From contig CAKMRJ010003334.1 in the NCBI GenBank assembly GCA_928212115.1, positions 106,383,633 to 106,447,632 of the forward strand: a DNA stretch of 64,000 nt. Direction: 5' to 3'. The translations under genes were made by a program, and so were the position numbers. Of this stretch, positions 1-11,295 are shown one piece after another. Below the pieces are notes generated by a model. The model had not been told where the DNA came from, did no database searches, and saw only the letters and a list, made by a program, of their open reading frames with translations. This stretch comes from Lactuca virosa (lineage: Eukaryota > Streptophyta > Magnoliopsida > Asterales > Asteraceae). Positions within the stretch are counted from its first letter, which is position 1, and the number at the start of each line of letters is the position of its first letter.

Positions 1-867
1 AGTTCCTCGTCAATTCCTTATAAGGGTTCGAATGGTTGGGTTTCACTTTCATCACGGTCTCATGATGTTAGATCATTAACACAGACTTTGGACATGCCTA
101 AGTCATGATTGCTTTGATCAATGACCTCTCGGACATATGTCATTGTGTGTGAAATGTGTTAGAACTTTATGATGAAAAAGATTTGTTTTGAGAAACGAAT
201 TGTACCTCTGTTATCTTCGGACAAAACAGAAAACTCTTAACTCATGTCAGAAGAGTAAGGTAGCTCTATTGAGTAATGTGAATATAAGCCTGACTTGGGA
301 AGAAATTTTCGTATGAAAATTTTCATTAAGGCTTTCGTAAACACACATTGAGTCTTTGGAGGCTTGGGTCGACATGCTGCAGGTTGCTTCTAGGGACAGT
401 CTAACTAGTACATAGTTATCGAAATTGTACCTTTCCATAGAAACGCAAGCATGACCCTTGAAAAGACTTTCGTGTAATCTGCATAAAGAAAATATAAAGA
501 AAATAACAAAAATCTTTTTGATATTTTTGATTTTTCTAACAGAAAGAAAATATTTTTGTGTTTTTGTGAATTTTTCGAAAAAGAAAACAATGAGCAAAAG
601 AAAATCTTTTTGTAGTTTTTGATTTTTCGAAAATAATGCTAAGATACAAACTAACGAAAGACATTTTTATAGACAAGTAAAAAATTTGTAAACTGACGAA
701 AATGAAACAACCTTACGAAAATTTTGACAAACTAACGAAACTTTGTACCACATAACCATCATGCACATTGTCGAATTCGAAGCGTGTCGAAGCGTTGACT
801 ATGAACAGTAACCGCTGAATAACGTATTATTGCCTCTGAATCGACACATTTGTATAGCACTCCTTTG
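1..867 (-). other. 3' non-coding spacer of the minus-strand SIRE-type element
   Basis: This stretch lies downstream of the RNase H stop on the minus strand and shows no similarity to the 5' LTR at 8215-8505, so it is spacer between pol and the off-window 3' LTR. It is AT-rich with runs such as GAAAAT/TTTTCGAAA. SIRE elements may hold an env-like frame here; I see none longer than about 116 codons and none with recognisable features. Confidence 0.55.
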
Positions 868-2769
868 TTATACATTCGAAATCATTCCTGGAACCGAACT
901 CGCTTCGATCATTCCCAAACCTGTCAAAATTCGAACAAATGATTTTTCATCCAAAGCTTTTGTAAAAATATCAGCAAGCTGATCAGTTGTTTTTACAAAA
1001 TGAACTTCAATGTTGCCTTCTTCCACATGATCTTTGATAAAATGATAACGAAGAGCAATATGTTTTGTTTTCGAATGTTGTACAGGATTATAACAAATGC
1101 GAATAGCACTTTGTGAATCACAATACAATGGAATCTTTTTCATATTCACAGCATAATCTCACAACTGACTCTGGATCCAAATAATTTGTGAAGTACAAGC
1201 AGCAGCTGCAACATATTCAGCTTCAGCCGTGGAAATCGAAACACATGTCTGCTTCTTCGACTACCAACTCGCCAACTTTCCATCCAGAAATTGACATCCA
1301 CCACTTGTGCTTTTACGATCCAAAGTACACCCTCTTAGATCTGCATTTGAAAATGCCTGAATGAAAAATCATGTTTTCGAAGGATACCACAATCCTAACA
1401 AAATTGTTCCCTTGAGATAACGAAAGATATTCTTCACAACAATTAAATGTGGTTCTCATGGATTTGCTTGATATCTAGCACAATTACATACAGAAAACAT
1501 GATATCAGGTCTACTTGCAGTAAGATAAAGTAATGAACCTATCATGCTCCTGTATAATGAAAGATCAACCGCAGGCGTTTCTAACGAAGGTGATAGTCTT
1601 GTGCCAACCGCCATTGGAACTCTTAGCTTCGTGCTATTTGTTATTCCAAATTTTTCGAGCAAATTCCTTGTATACTTTTCCTGGTTGATGAAAATGCCTT
1701 CTCTGCTTTGATAAATGTTTAAGCCAAGAAAATTATTGATTTTACCCATCATGCTCATTTCGAATTGGCTTTTCATCAAATTTTCGAATTCACTAGACAA
1801 AGCAGGGTCAGTAGAGCCAAAAATAATATCGTCGACATAAATTTGAACAAGCATTAGATAATTCCCAACTTTCTTTCGAAATAATGTGGGGTCAACTGAT
1901 CCTTGTTTAAATTTCGACTGTTTTAAGAAACTGGTAAGAGTTGCATACCATGCTCTTGGTGCTTGTTTTAACCCATATACAGCTTTATCAAATATATACA
2001 CATGATCAGGATGCATTTCATTTACGAAACCTGGAGGTTGTTCAACGTAAACAGTTTCTTCGAGTTTACCATTGAGAAAAGCACATTTCACATCCATTTG
2101 ATAGACATCGAAATCCTTGTGAGCTACATAAGCTAAAAATATTCGAACAACCTCGAGTCTTGCGACAGGAGCAAAGGTTTCTTCATAGTCAATCCCTTCT
2201 TGTTGCGAATAACCTTTTACTACTAAACGTGCTTTATTTTGTACAATATTTCCATCCTTGTCGGTTTTGTTTTTGAAAATCCATTTTAACCCGACAATCG
2301 AAACATTTTCAGATTTAGGAATTAATCTTCATACCTTGTTTCTATCGAATTCGGCCAGTTCAGATTGCATTGCAACAACCCAATCTGAGTGTTCCATTGC
2401 AACCTTAACTGTTTTTGGTTTAATTTTCGAGATGAAAACATTAAACATGCAAAATTCTTGATGAGTGTTTAATACCTCATTCTTTGCACGAATCTGAGCT
2501 CTTGTTAATACTCCATCTTGAGGATTCCTAATGACTTGATCTTTCGGATGAGTCCTTGTCCATTTCTCTAACGGTGGATATGTTGGATCAAATTCCAAAG
2601 GTGCATCTTCGTACATCTCTTCATGTTCAGATCCTGCAATAGAAAGATTATCATTTATTTCGTGAAATTCATCAGTTTCATCAAGACTTATCAAATCATT
2701 GTTATTTCGTTCAATTGCAACAGAAAGATCATTCTGATGCTCCCCCTCAACAACTTCATCCATTCTCCC
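868..2769 (-). pseudogene. copia RT-RNase H region (decayed)
   Basis: Reverse transcriptase and RNase H of the minus-strand SIRE-type element, in one reading frame interrupted by stops. The RT palm is clear: MDVKCAFLNGK, then VYGLKQAPRAWYATL, then the catalytic YVDDIIFGS motif, then IGSLLYLTASRPDIMF. RNase H is recognisable from CDSQSAIRI and DIFTKAL near the end (868-1149). A TGA at 2329 stands where related elements have Trp, a TGA at 1456 follows ARYQANP, and more stops lie between 1150 and 1455. The frame differs from integrase upstream, so a frameshift lies near 2770. It would have copied element RNA into cDNA in cytoplasmic particles; it cannot do so now. Confidence 0.9.
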
Positions 2770-4404
2770 ATTCTCCCCCTCGAAAGAATGCTCCCCCTCA
2801 CCAGAGTATTCGAATCCAAGTGCTCTCCCTCCACTGGATTATTATGCATACTTTCACCAACTCCTGGAGAATTTGTTGTTGAATTATCATCTACAATATT
2901 TTGAGGGATTTCCATGTCATCAGTATGCTTTGAAGATTCATAGTGATGATTATCATTCGCATGAATTTCAGCATCCACAGCCCTGTCAGGAATACCAAAA
3001 ATTAAATCATAATCAAAGTCAGATGAATTTGATTCTTCAGTTTCATCAGATGGTTCATTAATAATTGGTTTTTGTTCAAATTGTTTTTCAACTTGTTTAA
3101 CATAATAATCATCAAAACTAAGATTTAATGTCTCTTCGACTTTTCGTGTGCGTTTATTTAACACTCTGTACACAACCGAATTGTGCGAATATCCCAAAAA
3201 TATGCCTTCGTCAGCCTTGGCTTGAAATTTTGAAAGGCTATCTTTAAGATTCATTATAAAACACCTGCAACCAAAAACATGAAAGAATTTGACATTAGGT
3301 TTTCGGTTATTGATGATTTCATACGGAGTGATATTAAATCGACGATGAATGAAAGATCGATTTTGAGTGAAACATGTTGTTGATACTGCTTCAGCCCATA
3401 AATATTGAGGAAGATTCGCATATGTCAACATAGTTCTTGCTACTTCGCAAAGTGACCTGTTTCGTCTTTCTACTACACCATTTTGCTGAGGTGTATAAGG
3501 CGAAGAGAAGTTATGCGAAATTCCTTTTTCTGTTAAGTACGAATCCAGCACTTTGTTCTTATATTCAGACCCATTATCACTTTTGATCTTTCGAACATTT
3601 TTCTTCAGACTTATCTCAATTTTCTTGATAAAATCAATCATTGTTTGAGCGACTTCAGATTTTAACCTGAGAAAATACACCCAAGTAAATCGAGAAAAAA
3701 TCATCAACAATAACCAAAATGTACCGTTTCTTATTGAGAGTTTCAACAGTGGATGGTCCACAAAGGTCAATATGAAGAAGTTCCAACGGTTCCACAATTT
3801 TCGAATCTATCACAGTTGGATGTCCTTTTCTGTGCAGTTTCCCTTGTTCACAAGTTGCACACAAGGTATCATTGTCAAATTTTAAAATTGGTAAGCCTCG
3901 AACAAGATCATCAAGTACCAACTTATTTAAATTGCGAAAATTTAAATGTGATAAACGACGATGCCATAACCAGCTAACATCAGATGTGGCTTTCGAAAGT
4001 AAACAAACTGAAGGTTTCCCAACAATCGGTTTCAGAGCTAGAGTACACATATCCCCATAACGTTTCGACTTCAGCAACCCTTCGTTCGTTTCAACCTTCG
4101 AGATAATACTTCCTTCTTCGTTAAACACAACTTGATTGACAGTGCCCACAACGAGTTGTGAAACACTTATCAAATTATGTTTCAGACTTTCGACATAAGC
4201 AACGCGATTTACAGTAAACTGTCCATTCGTTACTTTCCCATAGCCTTTTACTTGACATTTGTGATTGTTTCCAAACTTCACAACACCTGCATTTTCCAAA
4301 CTTCGAAAATCTCTCAAATTTTCCTTTCGACCAGTCATGTGACGTGAGCAACCACTATCGATATACCATTTTTCATCATATTGCTCGTCACATAATACCT
4401 GCGA
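2691..4404 (-). pseudogene. copia protease end, pre-integrase zinc finger and integrase (decayed)
   Basis: The segment begins with the aspartic protease motif WYIDSGCSRHMTG just after the TGA at 4405, continues through the HHCC pre-integrase domain (WLWHRRLSHLNFRNL ... CATCEQGKLHRKGH) and the integrase core. Catalytic acidic positions are visible in LLHIDLCGPS, VIVDDF and SDNGSEYKN, followed by SPYTPQQNGVVERRNR. The frame changes near 3700, inside the core after VIVDD, and again near 2770 before RT. Integrase would insert the cDNA in the nucleus. About 120 residues after the core are acidic and serine-rich, the usual linker to RT. Confidence 0.88.
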
Positions 4405-5670
4405 TCAATGAAAGAATTTAGGTACCCAAGGCTGTTTGGGTCCTTGGAAATTAGTTTTGAAAACAGATTGAAATGTAGAACTTTTAACCCAATCACAAAC
4501 TTTAGTTTTGAGAATATCAATTAAGTCCACATCACTAGGTAAAGGAACAGAAACATAAGTTTTTGTTAGTTTGGGATTGTCACTGACACATGCCTTCGTC
4601 TTTTTAGATTGTGTATGTACATGCTTTTCTTTCGAAACCAGTTGCCAAGTTTTAACCGATACATTCGAATCTTTTGAAGATGAGCTTTCAGTTGACGAAG
4701 TATTCACATAATGCTCATAAGCTTCGTGAATTTGTTGTTGAGAATATTTCCTTGATTGATACTTTTGTCCTTTTCCTTCAAGCCAATGATCGATGTATTT
4801 GTTACGAGACAATCCTTTTATGTACGAAATTTTTAAGGTTTGTTTCCCTGTAGGATTTGGAAAATTCGGTTTTTGTGGGACGAAATCAACATTTGATTTA
4901 GGTCGAAATGCCATAGCGTATCGACTTCCATCATTGTTTCCAACACTTATATTTTGAGAAAATCGATGTTGAAATTTTTGTTTTTGAGAAAACCTCGTTT
5001 GTTGATTAGAAGAAAATCGTTGTGTTGATGGTTGATTTTGTACACTCTTTGAGATATTTTTGTTATCTTTATAAAATGATGAGTTTGAAACTTTTGAAGA
5101 ATTTGTTTTTGGATAAAATTCAGATTTATTTTTATTTGTTTGAGTGGGATTTATCTTTTGATCTGAATGAATTGCTGAATGTGAAGACTTGTTCTCAACT
5201 GATTTAGTCTTTGTGTTTTCAGTCGTTTTCAATGTCAGACCATTTTGTTTCTTTTGAAACTTCACGGTTTGCCAAAAAATCTTCTTTCGTGCTTGTCTTT
5301 TTGAAATTGCATTTTCTTCTGAAAACTTGTCAATTTGTTCTTTAAATTCTTTGCAATTTAATTTGACAACAGTTTCATTTTCCACAACAACCACTTTTGT
5401 AACTTCTTTCACAATTTTCGATTTTTCAACCCATTTGCGTTGTGGTTTTTGTCTTTGAAAAACATATGAATTCTTTGTTAGATTATTTTCGACAGTGCTT
5501 TGATTTGAAAAGAATCCTTCGTCTGTTGTTTTCTTGTTTTCATCTTCGACCATTTTGTTGAATTCTGGTTTAATATTCTCAACATTTCCAGTAGTGACAA
5601 ACACTTGATTTGGAAATACAACATCATCAGTACACTTAAAATTTGGATACACCACTTGGTTTGTTTCCCA
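4405..5670 (-). pseudogene. SIRE-type linker region between gag and protease
   Basis: A 416-codon open stretch (from Met at 5655) in the same frame as gag, bounded by a TAG at 5671 and a TGA at 4405. It is rich in K, N, Q, S and T, with a Q/N/F-rich part (around SVQNQPSTQRFSSNQQTRFS) and ends QPWVPKFFH before the stop. The matching region of the second SIRE-type element (57235-58536) also ends in QIWVPK plus three residues and a stop. No enzymatic domain is recognisable; by position it is part of the Gag-proximal polyprotein. Confidence 0.7.
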
Positions 5671-6483
5671 CTAATGGGCTCCTTTTTCTGACAACACTTT
5701 TTCGAAGTTTTCAGTGTTCTCAAACACTTGATCAACAACAACACGCAGAATTTCAGTTTCTTTCACATCTTTGTTTGATGAGACCTTTTTGTGTGAATCA
5801 TCTTCATCATTTTCATCATCACTGCTATCCGTTTGACTATCTCGGATATCCACAAACTCAGGATCACAAACTTTCGAAGTTGAAGGTTTGTCAGTGTCAA
5901 TCTTAACCATCAAATCCTTAAGTTTTTCTTTTCCTTTAGATTTTGATGCAACATTAATGACAGACAACCGAGAACAATCAACATCCTCATTATCACTAAT
6001 TTCGCTAATATTGTCAGAGTTATCTTCAATATCAGCAAAATTAGATTGAGAATCAGATGTTGAATTCTCAGACTTTTTCAAAATTTTGATTTGTTCTGAT
6101 TTTGTCAAAGTATCATTCACAATGTTAACTAATTCACTTGAATCAAGACATTCGTCAATTTTTACAATTCCATAAGCATATCTATCATCAGGAACTTTGT
6201 CAAACTCAGCAATATTTTTCTCACAATCATACGAAATATTATCAACCTTCGCTCTCTCATATGCTAGAAAAGGTAATAATTTCCTATGTTGTTCCTTGCT
6301 AATTTCACACGAATGATGCAATGCAGTTAATTTTCCATATAGACGTTTAGCAGAATTACAGTAGATATTTCGTTGAGCTAATAAGAGTTTTACTTCTCTA
6401 GACAACGAATCTTGATCACACATAATGTTTGTTATTTGAAATTCTAAACATTCTATCTTGACAACTTTCGAATCTAACTTCTT
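5671..6483 (-). pseudogene. SIRE-type charged/coiled-coil region downstream of gag
   Basis: About 270 codons in frame with gag, opening after the gag TAG at 6484 and closing at a TAG at 5671. The N-terminal half (SLSREVKLLLAQRNIYCNSA onward) looks helical; the C-terminal half is very acidic and serine-rich (DIRDSQTDSSDDENDEDD). The second SIRE-type element has a helical coiled-coil-like segment at the same place. No catalytic motif is present. Because the frame is kept across both TAG codons, they are probably point mutations of Gln codons or readthrough sites; sequence alone cannot tell which. Confidence 0.65.
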
Positions 6484-7998
6484 CTAAGTCTCTAACAACT
6501 GATTGCTTAATTTCTTAGCTTCGTTGCTAGCAGAAACAACCAAATTATCAAAGTAAGCAACAGTATCATCAAAAGAAACAATTTCAGAATCATATGCACT
6601 TAAAGGAATATTGAAAGATTGAAGAATATTACGTACCTTAGTTGTCATTGGAGACTTATCAGCAGACTTTGACACAAAGCATCGGCCTGTTACCTCTTCG
6701 TCCGAATCTTCCTCCAGCTTCGCATACATGGCTCCATGCATAGGGTTACGCATTTCTTCATCATCTGAGCCCGAAGACCAGATTTGATATGTGCCATCAT
6801 TCTCCTGTTCACCTTGAGCCACCAAAGACAAATTTTTCGCCTTCGTACGCACCTCTTCCAATCTCTCCACATAATACGCTTCATCCTTTACTCTATTCTT
6901 TTTCTCATCCTTCTTACGAAGCATGCAATCATTTGCTAGATGATTTGCTCCGTTGCAATAATGACAATCCATACCAAAATCTCCTTTCAGTTTCTTCTCT
7001 TTCTTCTCCTCAGCTACCTTTCCATCATTCTTCTCATACTTCTTCTTCTCCTCTCTAGCAGCTTTATTCACGAAATTACCTTTTCCATCATTCTTCATCT
7101 TCGAAACAAACGGTTTCTTGAAAAACTTTTTGACTCTATTGTTTGAATAAAAAGCTACTGCCTCATCATCCGAATTCATGATAAACCCTTCTTCATCATC
7201 AGAGTCACCTTTTTCGACTGCTTCCTTTTCAGACACTTTAGAGACAAGTGCTAATGGACCTCCCAGACCAAGCTTCGACTCTTCAGCAATTTCATTAACT
7301 TCACTTTCGTGAGTTTTCAATTGATTGTACAAATCATTTAGAGAAGAAGTATCGAAACTTTGCTGGTTTTTCACCATCATACTAACAATCCTCCATTCTT
7401 TACGAAGTCCCATAACAAAGATAATATTGAATTCCATAGCAGTTCTCGTGATTCCATAACGATTACATTTGTAGATCAACTCATTCAGCCTATCATAATA
7501 ACATTCAATCGTTTCACCATCTTTTTGCTTGAACTCCTTCAATTCAACCAAACACTGCTTAACTGAATTTATTTTTGTCTTCTCACTACCCTGAAACTTG
7601 TCTTTGAGATTATTCCAGATATCTTTTGTAGTTGTACAACTCCTGACATAGTTATAGACAACTGGAGGCAATGCACCGCGTAACTCTCTTATACATCTTT
7701 TCTCAAGTTTCTTCAATCGATCAGTTTGATTATCAACACTTGAAGTTCCAGACGGTGATCCAATTGGTTGCACAATTGTCGGAGGATTAATATTCCCAGA
7801 TATACATGACCAAAGCTCTTCATCGATTCCATTCAAGTAGTCTTGCATCTGATCCGCCCATTGATCATAATATTCAGGAATAAGCATAGGAATCTTAGTT
7901 GAAGATCCTAGCAAGTGAGAGAATGAAGTCATCGAGTTGAGATTGAAGTTCGCCATTGATGTACGGAAGAAGATTTTTGAGAATTTTTGAGAAATCAA
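6484..7998 (-). CDS. SIRE-type copia Gag
   Basis: A 504-residue open frame encoding the capsid/nucleocapsid protein. The usual start is probably Met15 (MANFNLNS), since related Gags begin near there. Residues about 35-240 match the UBN2/DUF4219-type copia Gag core (IPEYYDQWADQM ... LKEFKQKDGETIECYYDRLN). A CCHC zinc knuckle, CHYCNGANHLANDC, has C345, C348, H353 and C358; basic lysine-rich segments lie before it. The frame ends in a TAG at 6484-6486 but continues open afterwards. Gag would package element RNA in cytoplasmic particles. The frame is intact, but no working pol accompanies it. Confidence 0.88.
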   Translation of the reverse strand: MISQKFSKIFFRTSMANFNLNSMTSFSHLLGSSTKIPMLIPEYYDQWADQMQDYLNGIDEELWSCISGNINPPTIVQPIGSPSGTSSVDNQTDRLKKLEKRCIRELRGALPPVVYNYVRSCTTTKDIWNNLKDKFQGSEKTKINSVKQCLVELKEFKQKDGETIECYYDRLNELIYKCNRYGITRTAMEFNIIFVMGLRKEWRIVSMMVKNQQSFDTSSLNDLYNQLKTHESEVNEIAEESKLGLGGPLALVSKVSEKEAVEKGDSDDEEGFIMNSDDEAVAFYSNNRVKKFFKKPFVSKMKNDGKGNFVNKAAREEKKKYEKNDGKVAEEKKEKKLKGDFGMDCHYCNGANHLANDCMLRKKDEKKNRVKDEAYYVERLEEVRTKAKNLSLVAQGEQENDGTYQIWSSGSDDEEMRNPMHGAMYAKLEEDSDEEVTGRCFVSKSADKSPMTTKVRNILQSFNIPLSAYDSEIVSFDDTVAYFDNLVVSASNEAKKLSNQLLET

Positions 7999-8200
7999 AG
8001 AGAATTTGAAAGCAAATTGCTGAATTAAACATAAATATCAAGTAGAATACTCGATTCAACAAATCATTTGCAGAATCAAATCACAACTGAAGATCTAGAA
8101 CGATTTTTCACGTCAAAAGGTGCGGAACTTTTTGAACCAGAAATTTGATTCAAAAACCTTTTGAATTAGAGTGAAAATCAGATCGCAGATGATGATTCCT

Positions 8201-8212
8201 GCTCTGATACCA
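8201..8212 (-). other. Primer binding site, initiator tRNA-Met type
   Basis: On the minus strand this reads TGGTATCAGAGC, the standard plant copia PBS complementary to the 3' end of initiator tRNA-Met. It lies two bases from the LTR end and fixes the element's orientation. Confidence 0.92.
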
Positions 8213-8214
8213 AT

Positions 8215-8505
8215 TGATGAAGTGTGGAATCAAGTATGAATCAAATCAGAGTTAAACAAATATAGATTGAACACATGATGTAAATATGATCTGGTTTCAG
8301 CTCTATTATGCTTTCAAATGTTACAGAGAGAAAATAGACAAGTTTGTACAAAGACTGTTATCTAACTCTAAGTAATGTCCCTATTTATAAGAAAATGAAA
8401 GCACACAAAAAATTACAAGGACTGAACAGTACGCTTCGTTACAAAAGTGCCTTGTAAAATAAACTTACATCTTCGACATATTACAACAGGTCTTCAACCC
8501 TTACA
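8215..8505 (-). repeat. 5' LTR of the minus-strand SIRE-type element
   Basis: The inner edge (plus-strand TGATGAAG) is set by the PBS. The outer edge is placed where similarity to the other copia element's leader begins (near 8504-8506); an alternative CA end is at 8487. The paired 3' LTR is outside the window, so the limits are provisional. At about 290 bp it is short for a SIRE-type LTR. Confidence 0.6.
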
Positions 8506-9111
8506 TTAATAAGTATAATGATAAATATAAGTAACTAAATGTTTTTTATAAAATTCTCAATCTTAGTTACTTTAGGAAAAATTTGAAAATGATGCTAGTC
8601 CATGAAATTGCATTTTTCACCTTGCCAAGTCGTTAGTGGAGCGTGTGTGGTTAACCGACACACTAACTTGGACTAACAAGGGTGGAAAAGGGTAGCTCGA
8701 GAATTATCATAGATCAATGGAGTGTCTGTGGTTAACCGGCACATTGATTAGGTGGTAAATGACATCGAGAGTGCCAAGCTAATTTGCATGGTTATTCACA
8801 CCTTGTTTGTGATCCTCGGTATCCCAGTTACAAACTTGAAGGGCATAATCGATATTAAACATGCCATTGAAAAGTTCAATGAATCTCAAAAGATCTAGGA
8901 ATTTCATTTAATAAAACCTAATGTGTTTAAATTTTGTTTTTCATGGTGGAATTGGTAAATCGGTATTTACCTACCTTCATAATAATTTATGATTACATTA
9001 CGGCATCCCTCTTCTAATTGTGAATTATTGTGTTGGGTCCTAGCCTTGATATTTCATTTGGGTGTTATATTAAGGAATTGATATATAATTAAAACTTGTT
9101 CTTCTTTTCAT
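8506..9111 (+). other. Structured non-coding leader of the copia element
   Basis: No coding frame. The stretch aligns with 23268-23880 of the related element. It holds at least four stem-loops: a long one at about 8606-8698 with a GGTTAACCGA loop, one at 8713-8748 (arms ATCAATG/CATTGAT, GGTTAACCGG in the loop), one at 8805-8835 (arms GTTTGTGA/TTACAAAC, loop with CGGTATCCC) and one at 8981-9029 (15-bp stem including three G-U pairs, 19-nt loop with ATTACGGCATCCCTCTTC). Stems differ from the related element but still pair. Confidence 0.8.
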
Positions 9112-9849
9112 ATGTTTGGCCCAAACAACGCTTCTGGCTCAAACTCCAACTTCTCCAACAACTCCTCAAACCCACTCTCGCTCCTTAAGATTTGTGGGAG
9201 GGTCACATTTGATGGATCCAACTTCAATGATTTGATCAGAAACATTAGGATGGCCCTACGATACGAGGATAAGGAAGATATTCTCGACAATGAACTCATC
9301 GAGGTAAATGAAGAAACTGCTACTACTCAAGAAATGGCTGAGTAGAGGGCCAAATGCAAGGAAGCGACCAAAGTGTCGTGCATTATGGTGGCCACTATGA
9401 CTCCAGAAGTTCAGCGTTTCTACGAGGACTACTAGCCTTACGAGATGTGCCAGGACCTGATGGAAAACTACCATCAGAGAGCACGTCAAGAGAGGTATGA
9501 GATAGTCACCTCATTCATAACAACCAAAATGAAGGATGGATAGTCCATCACGGCCCGCCTACAAAGGATGCAGAGGTATGTGGACCGTTTTCTCAAGTTG
9601 ATTGTCAACTTTGATGAAGAGTTGGCTATAGACATAGTTTTACACTCTTTGCCTCCCTGCTATGATCAGTTCAAGATGACTTATCATCTGAGCAAGGAGG
9701 AAGTATCTTTGAGCAAGCTTCAAGGTTTATTAAGAACTGCTGAAAGTGGAATGAAAGGCAAAGCTGTCGACTCCACTCCTGCTGCTGCCCCAGTCCTGAC
9801 TATTGGACATGGGAAAAGGAAAAAAAGGAAAGCTCCCTCAAAGAACTAG
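9112..9849 (+). pseudogene. copia gag with in-frame TAG stops
   Basis: The first Met (FGPNNASGSNSNF follows) opens a frame that stays in register to 9849 but is broken by TAG at 9343, 9433 and 9541 and closed by TAG at 9847. Recognisable Gag-core text includes YVDRFLKLIVNFDEELAID and LSKEEVSLSKLQGLLRTAES. The region after 9780 is basic (GKRKKRKAPSKN). All four stops are TAG, and most stand where Gln is expected, which points to CAG-to-TAG changes. The zinc knuckle follows in another frame. The protein would have been the particle-forming Gag. Confidence 0.85.
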
Positions 9850-10393
9850 AAAGGAAAGTCTAATGATGGATCTTTTCAAGTGGATCCAAAGCAAAAACCG
9901 GTTCTGCCCCTCCTGCATCCGATCCAAAAGAAGCAACGTGCTTCTATTGCCATGAGAAGGGGCATTGGAAGAGAAGATGCCCGAAATACTTGCACGACAT
10001 AAAGGATGAGAATATAAAGCCATCTTTTGCAGGTATTTATACTATTCTATCTAATAACTCATCACATGATAGTTCTTGGGTCCTTGATACAGGATGTGGT
10101 TTTCACATTTGTTCTGATTTGCAGGGGCTAAGAAGAAGTAGGGATGTGGAGCATGGGAAGATGAACCTGATAATGGGGAATAGGAAATCGTCGCTTGTCA
10201 CCAAGATCGGAGTTTACTCTTTAGTGATTAATAGTGGGTTAGGATTAGATTTGAATGATTGTTGCTACTCGTCAGAAATGAAGAGGAATATTATTTCTTT
10301 TCATGGTTTGTACAGACAAGGTTTTAGATATTCATTTAATAATGAAAGTGTTCTATTAATCCTTATTATAATGGTACTTTTTATTTTGAATCA
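9850..10393 (+). pseudogene. copia zinc knuckle and protease (decayed)
   Basis: A shifted frame carries the nucleocapsid zinc knuckle CFYCHEKGHWKRRC (Cys codon at 9939; C-x2-C-x4-H-x4-C) followed by the aspartic protease motif SSWVLDTGCGFHIC, with the catalytic Asp in DTG. The frame runs on to about 10424. A frameshift separates it from gag (near 9850) and another from integrase (near 10390). Protease would have cut the Gag-Pol precursor. Confidence 0.85.
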
Positions 10394-11295
10394 TTGCCTT
10401 GTAATGGAGTATATGAAACTGTGATGGTTGTAGATAACTTAGGAAATAATGTGTTGCATATTGATTCGTCTAGTGATTTAGACAAGGGATGTTTGTGGCA
10501 TTGTCATCTTGGACATGTCAACAAGAAGCGCATTGCCCAACTCCAAAAGGATGGAGTGTTGGAGTCATTTGACCTAAAGTTAGATGAAACATGTGAATCT
10601 TGTTTGCTTGGAAAGATGACTAAACCACCTTTCACTGGTACTTGTGAAAGAGGTGAGGGATTGTTGGATCTCATACACACAGATGTGTGTGGGCCCTTTA
10701 GATCCACCACACGGGATGCAAACCGCTTCTATGTGACTTTTACCGATGATTATAGTAGATATGGATATATCTACTTAATCAAGCACAAGTCAGAAACCTT
10801 TGAAAAGTTCAAAGAGTTTAAGCAAGAAGTGGAGAATCAATTGGGCAGGAAGATCAAGATGCTCAGATCCGATAGGGGTGGTGAGTATCTTAGCATCGAG
10901 TTCCATGACTATCTTAAGGAATGTGGAATTGTTTCACAGTTGTTGCCTCCTAGGACACCACAACTTAATGGTGTGGCTGAGAGGTGCAATCAAACCTTGT
11001 TGGACATGGTTCGTTCCATGATGAGTCGAGCTTCACTACCAATCTCATTATAGGGTATGCCTTAGAGACTGCCGCCCATATCCTTAATCTAGTCCCAACT
11101 AAGAAGGTTGCTGAAACACCTCACGAGATGTGGACAGGGAAGGTTCCCTCGTTGGAACATATCAAGGTTTGGGGTTGTGAAGCCTTCATAATACGAGAGA
11201 CTCATGAAAAGATTGAACCTCGAAGTGAGGGATGTATTTTCATCGGCTACCCATAGAAATCCTTTGGATATCTTTTCTACAGACCTAGTGACAAC
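10394..11295 (+). pseudogene. copia integrase (decayed)
   Basis: Pre-integrase HHCC finger (CHLGHVNKKRIAQLQ ... CESCLLGKM), then the core with acidic residues in LLDLIHTDVCGPF, FTDDYSRYGYIYL and RSDRGGEYLSIEF, followed by TPQLNGVAERCNQ, GYALETAAHILNLVPTKK and VWGCEAFI. A TAG at 11051 stands where Trp is expected and is accompanied by a one-base frame change; another TAG is at 11254. This is the enzyme that inserts cDNA into the genome; it is inactive here. Confidence 0.9.

Larger units (their letters stand above)
1..8505 (-). mobile_element. SIRE-type Ty1/copia retrotransposon, decayed, 3' end off window
   Basis: Reading the minus strand, the order is 5' LTR (8505-8215), PBS, gag, charged linker region, protease, integrase, RT and RNase H, then a non-coding spacer that runs off the left edge. 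This gene order (IN before RT) defines Ty1/copia; the long linker between the gag zinc knuckle and protease and the long 3' spacer fit the SIRE/Maximus lineage. The element is inserted in the leader of the plus-strand copia element that resumes at 8506. Several in-frame stops and at least two frameshifts make it inactive. The 3' LTR is not in the window. Confidence 0.9.
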
